Part shown: in pieces, positions 23,195-35,900 of the stretch
Layout: every line of letters starts with the position of its first letter
Numbering within the stretch: position 1 is the first letter of the stretch
Source: Linanthus parryae
Taxonomy: Eukaryota > Streptophyta > Magnoliopsida > Ericales > Polemoniaceae
Length of the DNA: 64,000 bases
Reading direction: 5' to 3'
NCBI GenBank assembly: GCA_023055425.1
Contig: JALGPY010000002.1
Span: forward strand, 142,349,927 to 142,413,926
Notes under the pieces: model-generated
The model's database searches: none
What the model was told of the DNA's origin: nothing
Seen by the model: the letters and a program-made list of their open reading frames with translations, nothing else
Translations under genes and position numbers: made by a program

Positions 23195-26100
23195 TTAGTC
23201 GTAATCTCCCAAATCTTTATCGTAATCGTCGTCGTCTTCGTCATCATCATCATCCTCATCAACATCATCATCATCATCATCGCTACTGTCGCTCAAACTT
23301 TGGTAACCATCATCACCAGAACTCTGTTCTTCCTCACTTTCATAGTCATCCTCTTCTCCATCTACGTCAACAGTTTCATTAATAGCAACTTCATCATCAA
23401 CCTCAATCATATCATTAATGCCGCTACTAAATGGTTGTTGATATGCATCGTCAACAAAATTTCTTTTCCCTGATGGTTACTTTTTTCTTCATCAATTTCT
23501 GGTATGTCGTGCAAATTTCTAGGTTGTATCTTTTGAACTATCTTGTAGTTTTTACCCAGAATAACATAAGGGACATAGAAGACTTGTTGAGCCTGTGACA
23601 CTAGTATATAGGGATCGTTTTTATACCATGACCGACTGATGTTGATGCTTGTGAAGTACTTATCTTTCCTAATACCTGTCTTCGTGTCTCCTGTATTAAA
23701 TCAATTGCACTTAAAAAGATAAACACGACTCACACCTAAATGACTTAGCTCAATGATATCTGTTAAAACACCAAAAAAATCAGTTTCTTTTCCCTTATGG
23801 TCGGCTCGGACAAGAACACCACAGTTCTGTGTCACGCGATTTTCATCGCGTTCAGTAGTGTGGAATCTCATTCCATTAATAACGCATCCCTTGTACCGGT
23901 TAATACGTTTATCAGGGCCTCATGCAAGCGAATACAAGTCATTAGTTGCCTCTGCGGACTTTTCAATGCGCTTTCGAACCATCTGAGTGAACGAATAAAC
24001 ATTTAAGAACCTATTCACTACAAATTTCAAAATAAAAAACTGAGTTGTATTCGACAAGAGCTCTTACAAGATTCTTAAATTAACCAGCAAACTCATTCTG
24101 GTGTGTTTGATCCACATCTGTGGAATCGCTCAACTCAATTTCTTCACGATGCTTACTGTGACCAGATTCAAATGTCAATTATTATTTAACAATTTATTTA
24201 TGTTTTCACCAAGGTATTGAAGTAGTAGCAATAAAAATACTTACTTTATATATGGATCAATTTCTTCGCATTTGTGTAACACAAACCATCGAACTTTATC
24301 ATATTCTGAAGGTGACATCATTTCATTTTTCAAGGCATTCAAAGGCCGAGCAGGACGAGAAAATACAGACAATGTATTCCTTTGTCTGCTATTAACTCCT
24401 TCCTGGTTTCTCTCTTCCCAATTATATATTGTTTCAACACCATGGAGATACATCGAACAAAAAATTAGACATTCATTATCGATGTAGGCCTCGGCAATTG
24501 AACCTTCGGGTCGAGCTTTATTTCTCACGTATTGTTTGCGTGTGTAAAGAAATCTTTTTACGTAAATATAGATATGATAATGATAAATGAAGATGAGAGA
24601 CTAAAAAATTTAAAAACCTAAATACTATTAAAAGCATTACCTTTCAATGGGATACATCCAGCGATATTGAACTGGACCCCCATACATTGCCTCTCGAGGA
24701 AGGTGGATTGGCAAATGCATCATAACATCCCAAAACGATGGAGGAAATATCAACTCCAACTTACAAAGTATCAAACCAATATCCCTTTCTAATCTCTCCA
24801 AGCACTCGACCGTCAAAGTTCTTGGAGACAGCTCTTTGAAGAACATACTCAGCTCAGTTAATGCTTCACAAACTTGTTTGCTCAAGTTCCCACGTATAGC
24901 AAGGGGGAGAAACCATTGTAACAGTACATGATAATCATGGCTTTTCATGCCAATTATCTTGTTATCGTTGCTACTGACACAACGAGATATATTTGAAGAA
25001 TAACCGTCAGGAAATCTAATGCCTTTTAACCATTCAAAAATTTTTTTCCTTCCTGCTGCATCCAGACTATAGGGTGCTGGAGGAATCAGACCATCCTTTT
25101 GTACGTGTAAGTCTTTCCTAATACCGTGAAACTCCAAATCCAAACACGCATTGCGATGATCTTTTGTTTTTTCTTCAATATTCATTAAAGTCCCAATCAC
25201 GCTTTCACAAACGTTTTTCTCTACGTGCATGACATCCAAGTTATGTATGAGTTGATGTTTCTGCCAATAACTTAATTCAAAAAAGATACTTTTTTTGTCC
25301 AGTTCAATTTGGACTCACTGCGCTTTCTCTTCTTATCAGTTACAGTCTTTCCCTTCTTCTTAATTAAATTCACTCCGAACTTTAAGTCTGAAGGAAGTGA
25401 CTTTAACTGATGAAGAACATCATCTCCAGATAACTCCTTCGGTTTTGGTTTAGCCTCAAATTTATCGTTAAATTTCTTATTTCTTCGCCATGGATGATTA
25501 AGTGGTAAGAACCTGCGATAACCCATATAAGCCTATTTCTTACTATGCTGTAATCTAATATGGTGAGTTTCCTTGTTACACGGTGGACACGCTAGTTTCC
25601 CTTTTGTACTCCATCCGAGCGCAGCGTGCAACTTAAATGTTTCACAAGAATAAGCATCGTACGTTTCAACACCATGTTCCCAAAAATCTTTCAGGTCATC
25701 AATTAATGGACGAAAGAAAACATCAATGTCATTTCTCGGAGATTTCGGGCCAGATATTAATAGAGGCATCATAATAAATGGATCTTTCATAACTTGCGTA
25801 GGACACATATTGTATACGATAAGAGCTACATGCCACATACTGTAAGTACAACTCATATTACTGAAAGGATTAAATCCATCACTGGCTAATCCTAATCGAA
25901 TATAACGAGGATCTTGAGCAAACCATTCACGTTCTTTGTCAAAATCTTGCCATTTCTTAGCATCAGCAAGGTGTCCGATGACATTGCTGTCTTGAACACG
26001 CTGCTCCTTGTGCCATCGCATATCCTTGGCAATAGATTTTGACATGAACAGTTTTTGAAGCCTAGGTTTCAGAGGGAAATATCTAAGAACCTTTCGAGGA

Positions 26101-26872
26101 ATTCTCTTTCCATTCGTCTTGTTACTTTCCTTCCATCTAGGTTCCTTACAATCATGATTGGGACAATGATCCAACTTTTCATTTTCTTTCCAATACAAAG
26201 AACAATTGTTTGGACATGCATGGATGTTGATATATCCAAGAACAAGTTCTCGTAAAACATTTTTAGCTTCATAAAATGACTTTGGTAGACTGTGACCGGG
26301 AGGCACTAACTCTCGAATCATATCCAATGCCATGATCACCGATTTATTTCTCCATTTACAAATTGTCTTGATATGTAGCAACCTTATTATAAGTGACAAC
26401 TTAGAGAAATTTGGACAACCCGGGTAAGCCTCACATTCAACATCGCTTAACTATTTAGCAAATTTGTTACCTTCCCCGCTTTTTGCATGTGGTTCATGGG
26501 ATGATATATCATCCCCATGATTACCAGAAAACAGTCCCTCTTGTAAGTTCCCTATCAAACCCTCAACGTCAAGACACGTCTCAGGAATCTCATCTACAAC
26601 GTCCCTTGAATCATTCAGAGCAACCTGACCTAATCCGTAATCTACCCATGAAAAACCCACTTTCTATAATATTGAAGCATACCATGTGAATGCAAATGTC
26701 CTATTACCACGTTAACTGGTAAATAATAAACATTAACACAGCTAGAACAAGGACAACGTGATCTATTTCTTTCATCAGTGTGCCGACTCGCAACTGTAAT
26801 GAAATCAGACACTCCATCAACATATTCCTGACACCATCTGTCAGTTAACCCAATCCAACTTCGATCCATCAA
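23195..26872 (-). pseudogene. CACTA-1 transposase (TNP2/En-Spm type)
   Basis: The start is at 26872 or 26869, because MDRSWI is the conserved beginning of these proteins. In order on the minus strand: a Transpos_assoc domain with RCPCSSCVN (26872-26645); a Transposase_21 catalytic region (26440-25533; CPNNCSLYWKENEKLDHCPN, LGLASDGFNPF); a basic linker and LDVMHVEKNVCESVIGTL; a DUF4218 region ending YRWMYPIER (25239-24637); a further exon (24528-24241); a DUF4216 region (about 23990-23407); and a very acidic C-terminus rich in Asp (23410-23195). Disabling changes are stops at about 26451, 25530 (CAG to TAG), and two TGA within DUF4216, plus a one-base loss in an A run near 25295. It would cut CACTA ends in the nucleus. 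It is damaged but still easy to align. Confidence 0.9.
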
Positions 26873-28873
26873 TACCTATTAACAGGTTATATATCAATAT
26901 ATTTATGAAACCGTTGGTGTTATGCAAATTAGCAACCAAATAGATTATACAGAGTTATCAAGTACTAGAACATATAAGGAATATGAAGCCATCAAAGAGC
27001 ATTGTAAATAATTCACAAACCCGAATAAACTATCACATACTTTTACGGAAGTGTATGAGACAATATACCTTAGATGAGAGATGAAAATGCAAATTACCTT
27101 TTAAGCAGCTGTTACCAAATATCTACGTCACCAAGTCCACTAGTAATCGCGTCCTTGTGCTCAATTGTATCTATATTACTTGACATAATGTACATGACAA
27201 TGATTACTTATACATTAAATGCAGTTGAAATACAGAGTTAGTATAGTCAAATGATATCAATATACAAAACATAACATTGTTAATACAATCAATTTCATCT
27301 GAATACAGAAATTATACAGTGCGAATACAACGAAATACAGTGAAACATATACAATAAAATCAGAATACACTGTGATCTGAAACCAGAGATGATAAGATAA
27401 ATTTGAATACAATTATAGAAACATTGACAAGTATACCAAGTGAATACAACCATTTAAGAACAAAAGTGACATGTATCTTAAAAAAACAGTTAATTGAACT
27501 TCTATTAAAAAGGAATGCCAATACACATTAACTGCTGTTTAGACACAAAGTGTTAATACTGTCAAATACAATCAATATACAACACAAAAGATTGTTAATA
27601 CAGTCAATTATATCTAATACAACAATGATGCAGTGTGAATACAACCGTAATACAGTGACATATACACACTTAATAATATCATCTTCGGATTCACTATGTA
27701 GTTTTCCACAATGGTAACTGTTGTTTTAACTTACTGATAGAACAATGTTTTTGACATTGGTAAAAATTTAAGACGAAAAGTGATATTTACCTTGCCCTGG
27801 TTTATACGTATTGTAAACAGCCTCACTTACTAATAAGTAAACACACGAGTTTTGCGGTTATGAAAATTCTTATTGGGTATAACAAATATAATCTACAAGA
27901 CAAAAGGGATTTGGACCATATACTACAAGCAAATCATGGATGAAGAAGATGAAGAACATGAGAACTACAGAATTAATGTGCAAATAAAATTTGACGATGG
28001 CCATGAACTAGTTGGAAAAAATCTCCACAAATTCCATACAAAACAACAGCCACTGACAATGCTTTATTAGCACTCTCAACCATCTTGAGACGAGGATGCC
28101 TATCATTTACTCAATGTCTATCAAAGACAGACACAAAAAACAACTACAACTATAACACCATACTTTGGAAGATGCACAGTGAGTATCGCAGGGAATTGCA
28201 GTCTTCCACCATGTGCAAAGAACGAAATCAACCGTAAAAAAAATTTAAACAACAATACCACCGAGTACATAAAAAATATAATATATAGGAATTAAGTTAC
28301 TTTGTTTACTTTGCAAATAATCACAAATCAAAATAATCAGTCTCAAAGGAAGAAAAAGCAAAAGCACCCATTTTTTTGCAGGAAACATATATCAGAAGTA
28401 GTTATAGTCTTACTACCAACCTTTCTTCAGACCAGGGCAAAGAGCTTCTCCTCAGAAAACCACAGCCACCTGAACAAACAGAAACTAAAGTATTCACAAA
28501 CCAAAATGATAGGTCCAATCTCGAAGAAAAACATTAAACCCCAATTTTTTTGATAAATAGGAGAAAACCCTAGTTCATGAACCAAAATAAACCAAACATG
28601 CAATCTGATATTGGGTCAATATGAGAGCAGTCACTTAAAAATTAACCAAAATCTGCAAAACATAAACGGAAAAGCCCCCCGATTTCCCCCATTCACACTT
28701 TCGGGTCGATCACTTTGATGAAGACCCATATCAATCTCATATGGGTATAGATTATTCACCCAGTAGAACGCCCATGGAAAGGATAACGAAGAGAAAAGAC
28801 TAAGAGACCATCATACCTAATTAAGGGGATCGATCCACAAGAAACCCGTCCAGAGACCGTCGCGGATCCAAGT
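26873..28873. other. CACTA-1 5' region: AT-rich, with a duplicated segment
   Basis: No gene is seen upstream of the transposase start. A segment of about 105 bp is present twice in direct orientation (about 27247-27352 and 27560-27668). Both copies run through 'aatcaatata', 'ttgttaataca', 'cagtg.gaataca' and 'aatacagtga'. The rest is AT-rich, with short accidental frames. 28750-28873 looks unrelated to the copia fragment that follows. Confidence 0.55.
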
Positions 28874-29783
28874 TCACAAACTAAAGGATAGCTCCCTGTT
28901 AGAGCAAATATGATAGGAAGCTCCGGAATCAAGGACCCACGCATCTTGAGAGTGCGTGACAACATCCGCCAGTAGAATGTAATCATCCTCGGACGAGTTA
29001 CCTTGTTCTGCTATGGCTGCGGATCCATTCTGCCTCTGTTGACCTCGTTTCGGGCAATCTCTCTTCCAGTGCCCCTTTTCCTTGCAAAAGGCACATACAT
29101 CCTTGGGTAACTTAAAACCTGAGAAATGCTTCTTCTTGTTCTTCTTACCCTTCTTGCTTCCCCCCGTTGCCATCAGTCCGGAAGCATGGTCCTCTATACC
29201 TGTGCCTGCACCCTTATGGCGCAGTTCCCTAGCATGGAGTGCCGATCTCACCTCCTCTAGGGATAAGTCGTCCTTGTTCACAATGAAAGACTGCACGAAG
29301 TTCTCATATGATGGAGGTAACGAGATCAATAAAAAAAGTGCAGCATCCTCATCCTCCACCTTCTCGCCAATATTACGCAAATCTAACATAATTGTGTTCA
29401 ATTGACCAAGATGGTCCTTGAGAGCCGTACCTTCTAGCATCCGCAGGGTGAAGAGCCTTTGCTTTAGCATCAACTTGCACTCTTCGTCATGTAGAGACTC
29501 TCCAACTTGAGCCAGAGCTTCGCTGCTTCCTTCGGATCTGCGATCTCGATGATCACGTCATCCGATAAGCACAGCATAATCGTTGCGTGTGCCTTCTCCT
29601 TCATCGCCTTGAACTCTGCTGATGCAACATTCATGCCTCCCTTGTCCGCGGTCAAAGGTGCCCACAAGCCTTGCGATTTGAGCAAAGCCTCCATCTTTAT
29701 CTTCCACGGACTGAAGCTGTTCCCTCCTGCCTGTCGATCTTCAACATTGATCCGGACATCGTTCTTGGTGGATCTTGAACTCT
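28874..29783 (-). pseudogene. gag: Tnt1-like copia gag and start of protease, truncated
   Basis: The minus-strand gag can be followed in frame from about 29775 (DRQAGGNSFSPWKIKMEALL), with one stop at about 29470, through LTLRMLEG-type capsid sequence. An intact zinc knuckle, CAFCKEKGHWKRDC, and the first part of the protease follow (WVLDSGASYHICSNREL, DSG active site). The copia match ends abruptly at 28874. Integrase, RT, RNase H and the 3' LTR are missing. Gag would form the particle. The fragment sits within the 5' part of CACTA-1 and is a different copia lineage from Copia-1 and the SIRE-like elements. Confidence 0.88.
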
Positions 29784-29892
29784 AGTCGCGTGCTCCACCT
29801 AGATCGCAAAATCCTAGCTTTGATTTCACCAAGTCGTGAAACCCTAGCTTTGCTCCGCCTTGATCTTGATCTTGAAACACCGCCAAACCCAA

Positions 29893-29904
29893 GCTCTGAT
29901 ACCA
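29893..29904 (-). promoter_or_regulatory. Primer-binding site (tRNA-iMet) of the Tnt1-like fragment
   Basis: On the minus strand TGGTATCAGAGC follows the 5' LTR after three bases and precedes gag. Confidence 0.88.
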
Positions 29905-29907
29905 ATT

Positions 29908-30250
29908 TGTTATGTCAAACCACCTCACGAACGAAGAACGAAGAACGAATAAAAGAAGAACACGAGTATTTTACGTGGTTCGCTAGAAAAATATTTGCTA
30001 ACTACCTCCACGGCGGAAAAGAACTCTTTATTCACTTGAGAGGAACAATTAAAATGTTTTTGCATACCTAATAGTGACTACTAGGTTCTATATATAGTTC
30101 TAGGAAATACCTAAAGTTTCCAAATCCGATTTGGAAACAACTTGTTTCCTAACTAATCCTCAATTGCCTTTGACCTCCAATACTTTCCTAATCAAAATTG
30201 GAAACAAAGTGTTTGGCCGCCTTTGACCCATTCAAGGCACCAACTCAACA
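29908..30250 (-). repeat. 5' LTR of the Tnt1-like fragment
   Basis: This LTR is 343 bp with TG...CA ends (minus strand TGTTGAGTTGG...GACATAACA). It lies next to the PBS. No partner LTR is found on the other side, which agrees with truncation at 28874. ACTAT follows at 30251-30255 and could be the target duplication, but there is nothing to compare it with. Confidence 0.8.
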
Positions 30251-31559
30251 ACTATATTAACAAGAAAGATACACCTACACGATAAAGACAAAATAAAGGA
30301 ACCTAAACTTCCTCTCAAGCAAAATAAAAAGCAGATGTGGTACAAGACAAAAGACAGCACAAAACTAAGAAAGGAAACGTAATGGAAAATTATCACAGGA
30401 TGATCATATAGTGAATTAGTATAGAATACATCATAATTTTTCTCTCTCTCCCTCTCTCCCTCTCTCTCCGCGAGCAGATGGTGGAAAGATGTTTGCAAGG
30501 CAGCAAAAACTGCACCACAGCCAGCAAACCCCATAGAGAAGCAGCTGGGAAATGGGAAGAAAACGAGGGGAATGAAGAGCGACAAAGAGTCGCCTGAAAA
30601 AAGGACCTGCGAGTGCAGATCTTATTCCCAAAAATACGAGGTCTGAAAGAAGGAAACCCGACCGGAACCAACAAACAGAAGGATAATCTCCATGAAGGGG
30701 AGACAGGCACAGGTGATTGAAATGACCCAGTAACACCAAAGCTACTGACCACCGATCGGAGTCATATGAACAATTTTTTTGCATTTAAAACTATAGTGGT
30801 ATGCTTAAAAGTAGATCAAATGCTTCAGCTATCAATTTTTTTTATTAAATTAATTTCCCACAATACTTAGTTATTCATAAGCCATAAAAATGTCAATCTG
30901 AATTGTGAAAATTTATCAAAATTGTAGAATCATACAAATAAATCACAACAATACCAAGTTCTAATAGCTCTTACCTGCTAGTGCCCAATTACTCTCCAAT
31001 TGACGAAGATCAAGCTATAGTACCCAACAGTTTCATTCACCTATTGGGTAAAAAAAGACAGAGGCAGTTAGTAAAGCCCTAAATCAGATGATGAGTAGAA
31101 AATCTAGTGAAGCCCTAAATCAGATCGGGAAAATCCCTAAATTTGATGAAAGAGGCAGTTAGTACTTCGAGAAAAGCTTACCAGAATGACTTCTCTGATT
31201 GTGAAATCCAGTGTACGCCGATTGAAGTATACACCAATCGAGAGTTTCGTTCACCCCTAAATCAGATGAGGAGAAAAACTAGTGAAGCCTTAAATCAGAT
31301 AAGACTGCCTTTTCGACGGCTTAAGGCTTACCAGACTGCCTTCTCCGACAGTCGTCCGGTCAAGGAGGAACGCCTTCTCACAGATGGATGGGTCGGTTAG
31401 CGAAGATTGGGGATAGGTTTACAGGAGAAGACGGAAGGTTTGTTGGGACTTGGGATATGTTCTAATATGTTTTGATAAAAAAAAGAAAGATCGTGAAATT
31501 TTTGGGGCGCAGGAGTGGGTAATTTTTTGGGCGGGAGTGAGAAAATATTTAGGGTAAAG
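30251..31559. other. CACTA-1 5' non-coding region; CT microsatellite
   Basis: A CT-rich microsatellite lies at about 30437-30470. It creates three overlapping minus-strand frames of about 117-119 codons that I do not accept as genes. Between 31080 and 31340 the phrase 'cctaaatcagat' recurs several times ('agtgaagcc[ct]taaatcagat'), an internal repeat. No protein domain is seen. Confidence 0.5.
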
Positions 31560-31753
31560 TTTCCATCGTAAATTTATTTATATAAGACGGTAATATTATA
31601 TACCGTTATTAAACTCTTATAAGTATGAGGTTAAATAAGTATAGTGCGGTAAAGTTGTAAGATACGACGGTTTAATAGTGACCGCTGTATTTATTAAAAA
31701 AAACGACGGTTAGTTTTATGTTACCGTCGTTTTAAGATATATTTCCTGTAGTG
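31560..31753 (-). mobile_element. CACTA-1 terminus with subterminal repeats
   Basis: The plus strand ends TTTCCTGTAGTG at 31753, i.e. CACTACAGGAAA read inward, a CACTA inverted-repeat end. In the preceding 190 bp GACGGT/ACCGTC-like motifs recur in both orientations, as subterminal TNPA-binding regions do. The next base begins coding sequence of another CACTA transposase, so CACTA-1 was inserted there. The opposite end is not securely identified (see 8611). Confidence 0.75.
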
Positions 31754-32976
31754 GAATGTGAATACAATCAATGGAGTGACATGGATGGTATGGTGACTGA
31801 GGCATTTGGGTTTTTAATGGAATGCAAAGTGAGGAGTCAAATTTCGAGATTGATAAGGAGACTAAGAAATATGTTAAACTTCTTAGATGATGTAGAGCGA
31901 GAGTTGTATCCGGGTGGCACCGATTTCACTACATTATCTTTTGTTGTTCAGTTATTACATATAAATGTTTTATATGGATTACCAGACGTCTCATTTGATA
32001 AGACCATAGAACTGATAAAGAAAGCATATTCGATGAGTCAGAATTTTCCAAATTCATTTTATGAAGCAAAAAAGTTTAACGAGTCTTTGGGTTTCAAATA
32101 CGTGAAGTATGATGGTTGGCCAAATGACTGTAGTTTTACTGGGAAGATAAGGCATCGAGAAATAGATGTTATACATTCCAGAAGCCAAGGTATAAAGTTT
32201 CCGAGGTTACTTCAGATGATGGAACCACTAGGTTCTCTAAGTTCCCTATGAAACAAGTTACATACTTTCCTTTCAAACCAAGACTTCAACGGTTATATAT
32301 GTACTCTAAAAATGCATCTACTATGTGATGGTATGCTGATGAACGAGTGGACGATGGAGTGTTACGACATCCTGCATATTTAATGGCTTGGAATTTTTTT
32401 GATATGGAGCACCCAACATTTCCGAAGATAGTCGAAATGTCAGCCTTTGCTTAGCATAAGATAGTTTTAATCAACTTCCAAAAATGCTCATTGCACATAG
32501 TACATGTCCCATTGTGTTGATGATTTTCTATTTAAAACCTAGTTTATGCTTGAAACAAACATTACTTATATTTTCGACATCGGTGGATGGTCCGTGTGCA
32601 CCTAGTAATGATATTTATATGCACATGATGTTCGTACTTTTGATGCTTCCATAAATGAAATGTTTAAAATGCGTGCTGCTCTCATGTGGACAATAAATGA
32701 TTTTCTAGGATATTCAAACTTATCTGGTTGGAGCATAAAAGGGGAAGTAGCTTGCCCATCGTGTAATGCAGATCCTACTTATCGCTGGTTGAAGCATTCA
32801 AGGAAATTTTGTTATTTGGGGAATCGACGCTTCTTAGAATAAGGTCACTAGTTTCGTGCCGATAAAAGAAACTTTGATGCGACCATAGATATGAGAGAAC
32901 CGCCAATGGAATTATCTGGGGTAGATGTCTTTGAACAAGTTGGGCACATTGAAAACAAGTACGGAAAAATTAAAAT
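31754..32976 (+). pseudogene. CACTA-2 transposase, part 1 (Transposase_21)
   Basis: Plus-strand coding sequence resumes right after the CACTA-1 end. It reads DMDGMVTEAFGF, SFYEAKKFNESLGFKYVKY, WPNDCSFTGK, then KPRLQRLYMYSKNA near 32280 and RVDDGVLRHPAYLMAWNFFD near 32345. ALMWTINDFLGYSNLSGWS and VACPSCNADPTYRWLKHSRK follow near 32680-32810. This is the same order as in the TNP2-type catalytic region of CACTA-1. Many stops and shifts are present. The N-terminal domain is not found to the left, because CACTA-1 interrupts it. The reading breaks at 32977, where a long repeat is inserted. Confidence 0.87.
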
Positions 32977-35900
32977 TGTAACACCGTTGATTCCCGAGAG
33001 AGTTCTTAGTGCAATATGAAGAATTTGTGGGCAAATTTTGAAATAGTCTTTCACTGATTTAAAGTTGGAATTTCGGAGTGTTGGCAATATTTGGAAGTTG
33101 TTAGAATGATTCAGAAGAACTAGAAATATTTGGAGTTGTAGTGCAATTCTTTAAAAGTAAGTAGAACCTCTAATTCTATTTTGTATCACGCTAAAGTTTG
33201 GAAAACTACACTTTCATCCCCTATGCATGATGGACACTTGTCCTAAGAAATTTGATAAGTCCTATGAGGGGAAACACCTAACAAACTTACTCATCTTGTT
33301 CACCAGGGAATCATATCATCTTCCACTATCTTCTTCAATCCTTCTCATTCCTCCATATCCACCAAGAACACAATCATCTCAACCAAGCAAGTTTACCACC
33401 ACACCACCTCTTCAAGAACTGATACTAACGATAATTCCACACCACCTGAGGAACAAAATGCCTTCAATTTGAGAATTAATTCAGAAACGAGAGAGAAAAC
33501 CTAAACCCAAGGTAAGAACCCTGGTTGCATTTTTTTAGCAATTTCTCCCTCCTCATTGCAACCCACCACAATTAACCAACATATTCTTTTTCCTGATGTC
33601 AAGGAAAACCTCAGAAGCACAAGCATGCCTTGCAACTCGCCGGATTTCGCTCCAGCCACCGCGCTTGCCGCTGCCAAACCTCCACGGCCGACGAGAAATG
33701 GTAGCTCCTTCATTTCTCTACCAGATTTGATGTTCCTTACATCAATGTGATCCCTATGACCTTAGGAATGCATTATAAGCATCTAAACCTGCCCAGAGTT
33801 TGGTTAGAACTGATTTTGATTTCATGTTTCACAGTTGGTTCGTTTTATTCCGACATACATAGCTTCCCCTGTTCAAGTTCTCATATCTCCCTCGTTTTTT
33901 ATCCGTTTTGAGTGATTTTAGACTTTCTGTAATCCTGAGATTATTGGCTACAAATTTCATGTTTTAACTTTTCTCAAACTCGGTCTCGAACCCACCGAAA
34001 AACTGATTTAAAATCGTTGCGTTTTTCTAAAGTATTGAAATCCTACTTTTTTACCCAACTTTTAATCCCGGTATCTCTCTCATTAGAAGTTAGTTTAGGG
34101 TGATTTTAGTCTATGTGTACTATCTCTCTCGTTACGACCCTCATGTGGATTTCATTGTCTGAATCGATCTCTAAACCCAAAGATTTTGGCTCCAAAGTGC
34201 ATGCAATGTTAATGTTCTTCGCTAGCAAAATACTCAGAATTTTTCTAAGGGTTGGAATCTAAATTTTCATCCTACTTTGACTAGCGATATCTCTCTGAAT
34301 ACTTGGAGTTTTTATGATTTCAAATATGTTATGGAATCCTTGAAATACCATCTCCTAAACCCAATTTTTAGATTTCCAAATATCATCCTCACTTGATCAT
34401 AAATAAGCTGTGAAGTTGACTATTTGAGTTTATTTTCATCTAAATTTGACTTCCGAATTTGACATTCAAAATGACATTTCTAGTTTTAGCATTCTTCATG
34501 AAACTTATTAGTATTCATATTTCTGAGTCTAGATATCAAGTTTGACCATGTCTGACTTTACGTAAACCCTATTTCGACCGAAATGCATAGAAGGGTAAAA
34601 TATTAATTTCACTTAAGCTTTGAATTGATATCAAGTTAGTAGCTAGGGATGATCAAGTCAACAGTTGAGGCCTTTTCACAATTTTGCTAAACTTTAGGGC
34701 CCTAAGTGTAATTTATTGAAAGTTGTAGATTTTGATGCCAAGTTCCTATGGGAGAGCTAGAAATCATTGTTTCATGTTTTTTGGGCCAATATGAGCATAA
34801 TTTGGGGTACATGAAGAGTTAGACACTGTACTAAATAGTTTTGGAGTATCAGGGGCGTTTTCGTCAAGCTAGCTTGCATGACATCCATTTTATTGTATTC
34901 TTGCATAAAAACTCATACAGAGGGCATAGGTTAATAGGTTTTATACTTTACTTGTGTATATCCAGCCGTTGTTAAGGATTGTTCGAAGTAGACGTACGTC
35001 TTTGTGCAGCCGCATTCACTGTGAGACCCATGAGACCGGTGTCCTCCCTGGAATGCTAGCTTTGCTTTTCGTTTTACTTCGCTCAGTGGTAAATAAATAT
35101 GTGCGAACCTTAATCATCAAATTGCGTATGTGTTTGAATTTTTAATCGAATATCTTCTTGTTTGGAGAATATGAAAAGTATGATTTATATTGGAAATTTG
35201 ATTGATAATATTGTTGATTTATTTTGAGAACTCTTGAAACTTCTGAAGTGTTGATATTCTGATTCTGTTTATGTGAAAGATAATAGATAAAACACTTCTA
35301 ATAGATTTAGGACGATGTATAGAGTTGTGTTTACTTATGTCTCTAGCTGAAGGTGCCAAGCGATCCTCTCGTTACTTATGGCTACAACCATCGTTGTTAT
35401 GCTTCATATTATTGGATAGAACTTTAATGTTCACAAATCCGCCAACTGACGAGCCGAAATGTACCATGGTATTGAGACCAAGGGGTTTGTAGAGCTATAG
35501 AAAGCTACTAATACTTGTAAGGGTCACTACGGTATAGGGGTGTCGACACTTAAGGCCTTTTAGCTAATGTTGTGGGCGAGTTTGACGAATGGGCTTCCTT
35601 AACGCTGGGGTGAAATAGGGTTGGATAGACCCTCAAGGGAAACTTTATGATTACTTCATGATCTCTCTGTCTACATCGATCCTGCTGGTGGCTCCAGACA
35701 TGCCTCAGCTAAACTTAACTGTTAATTGAAGTTGAAAGAAAATTGCTTACTCTAACGATAATGTTAGTGGCTCAGGATATGCCCCAACAAGATTATATGA
35801 AATTCAAATAAATTTGGTACTCGTGAATTAAATGTTCTTCAGTGAAACATAATTTTCTCTCGTGAACTTGCAATAGTTAAGAGTATCTTAACTACTCGTG

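Noticed and set aside
23220..23282. TCATCATC microsatellite as an independent repeat
   Set aside because: It is the coding sequence of the acidic tail in reverse.
23153..23473. Plus-strand frame with Ile/Val-rich run
   Set aside because: It is the antisense shadow of the Asp-rich tail of the CACTA-1 transposase.
30232..30784. Three overlapping minus-strand frames of 117-119 codons
   Set aside because: They share a CT microsatellite and differ only in frame. There is no domain and no sign of selection on one frame.
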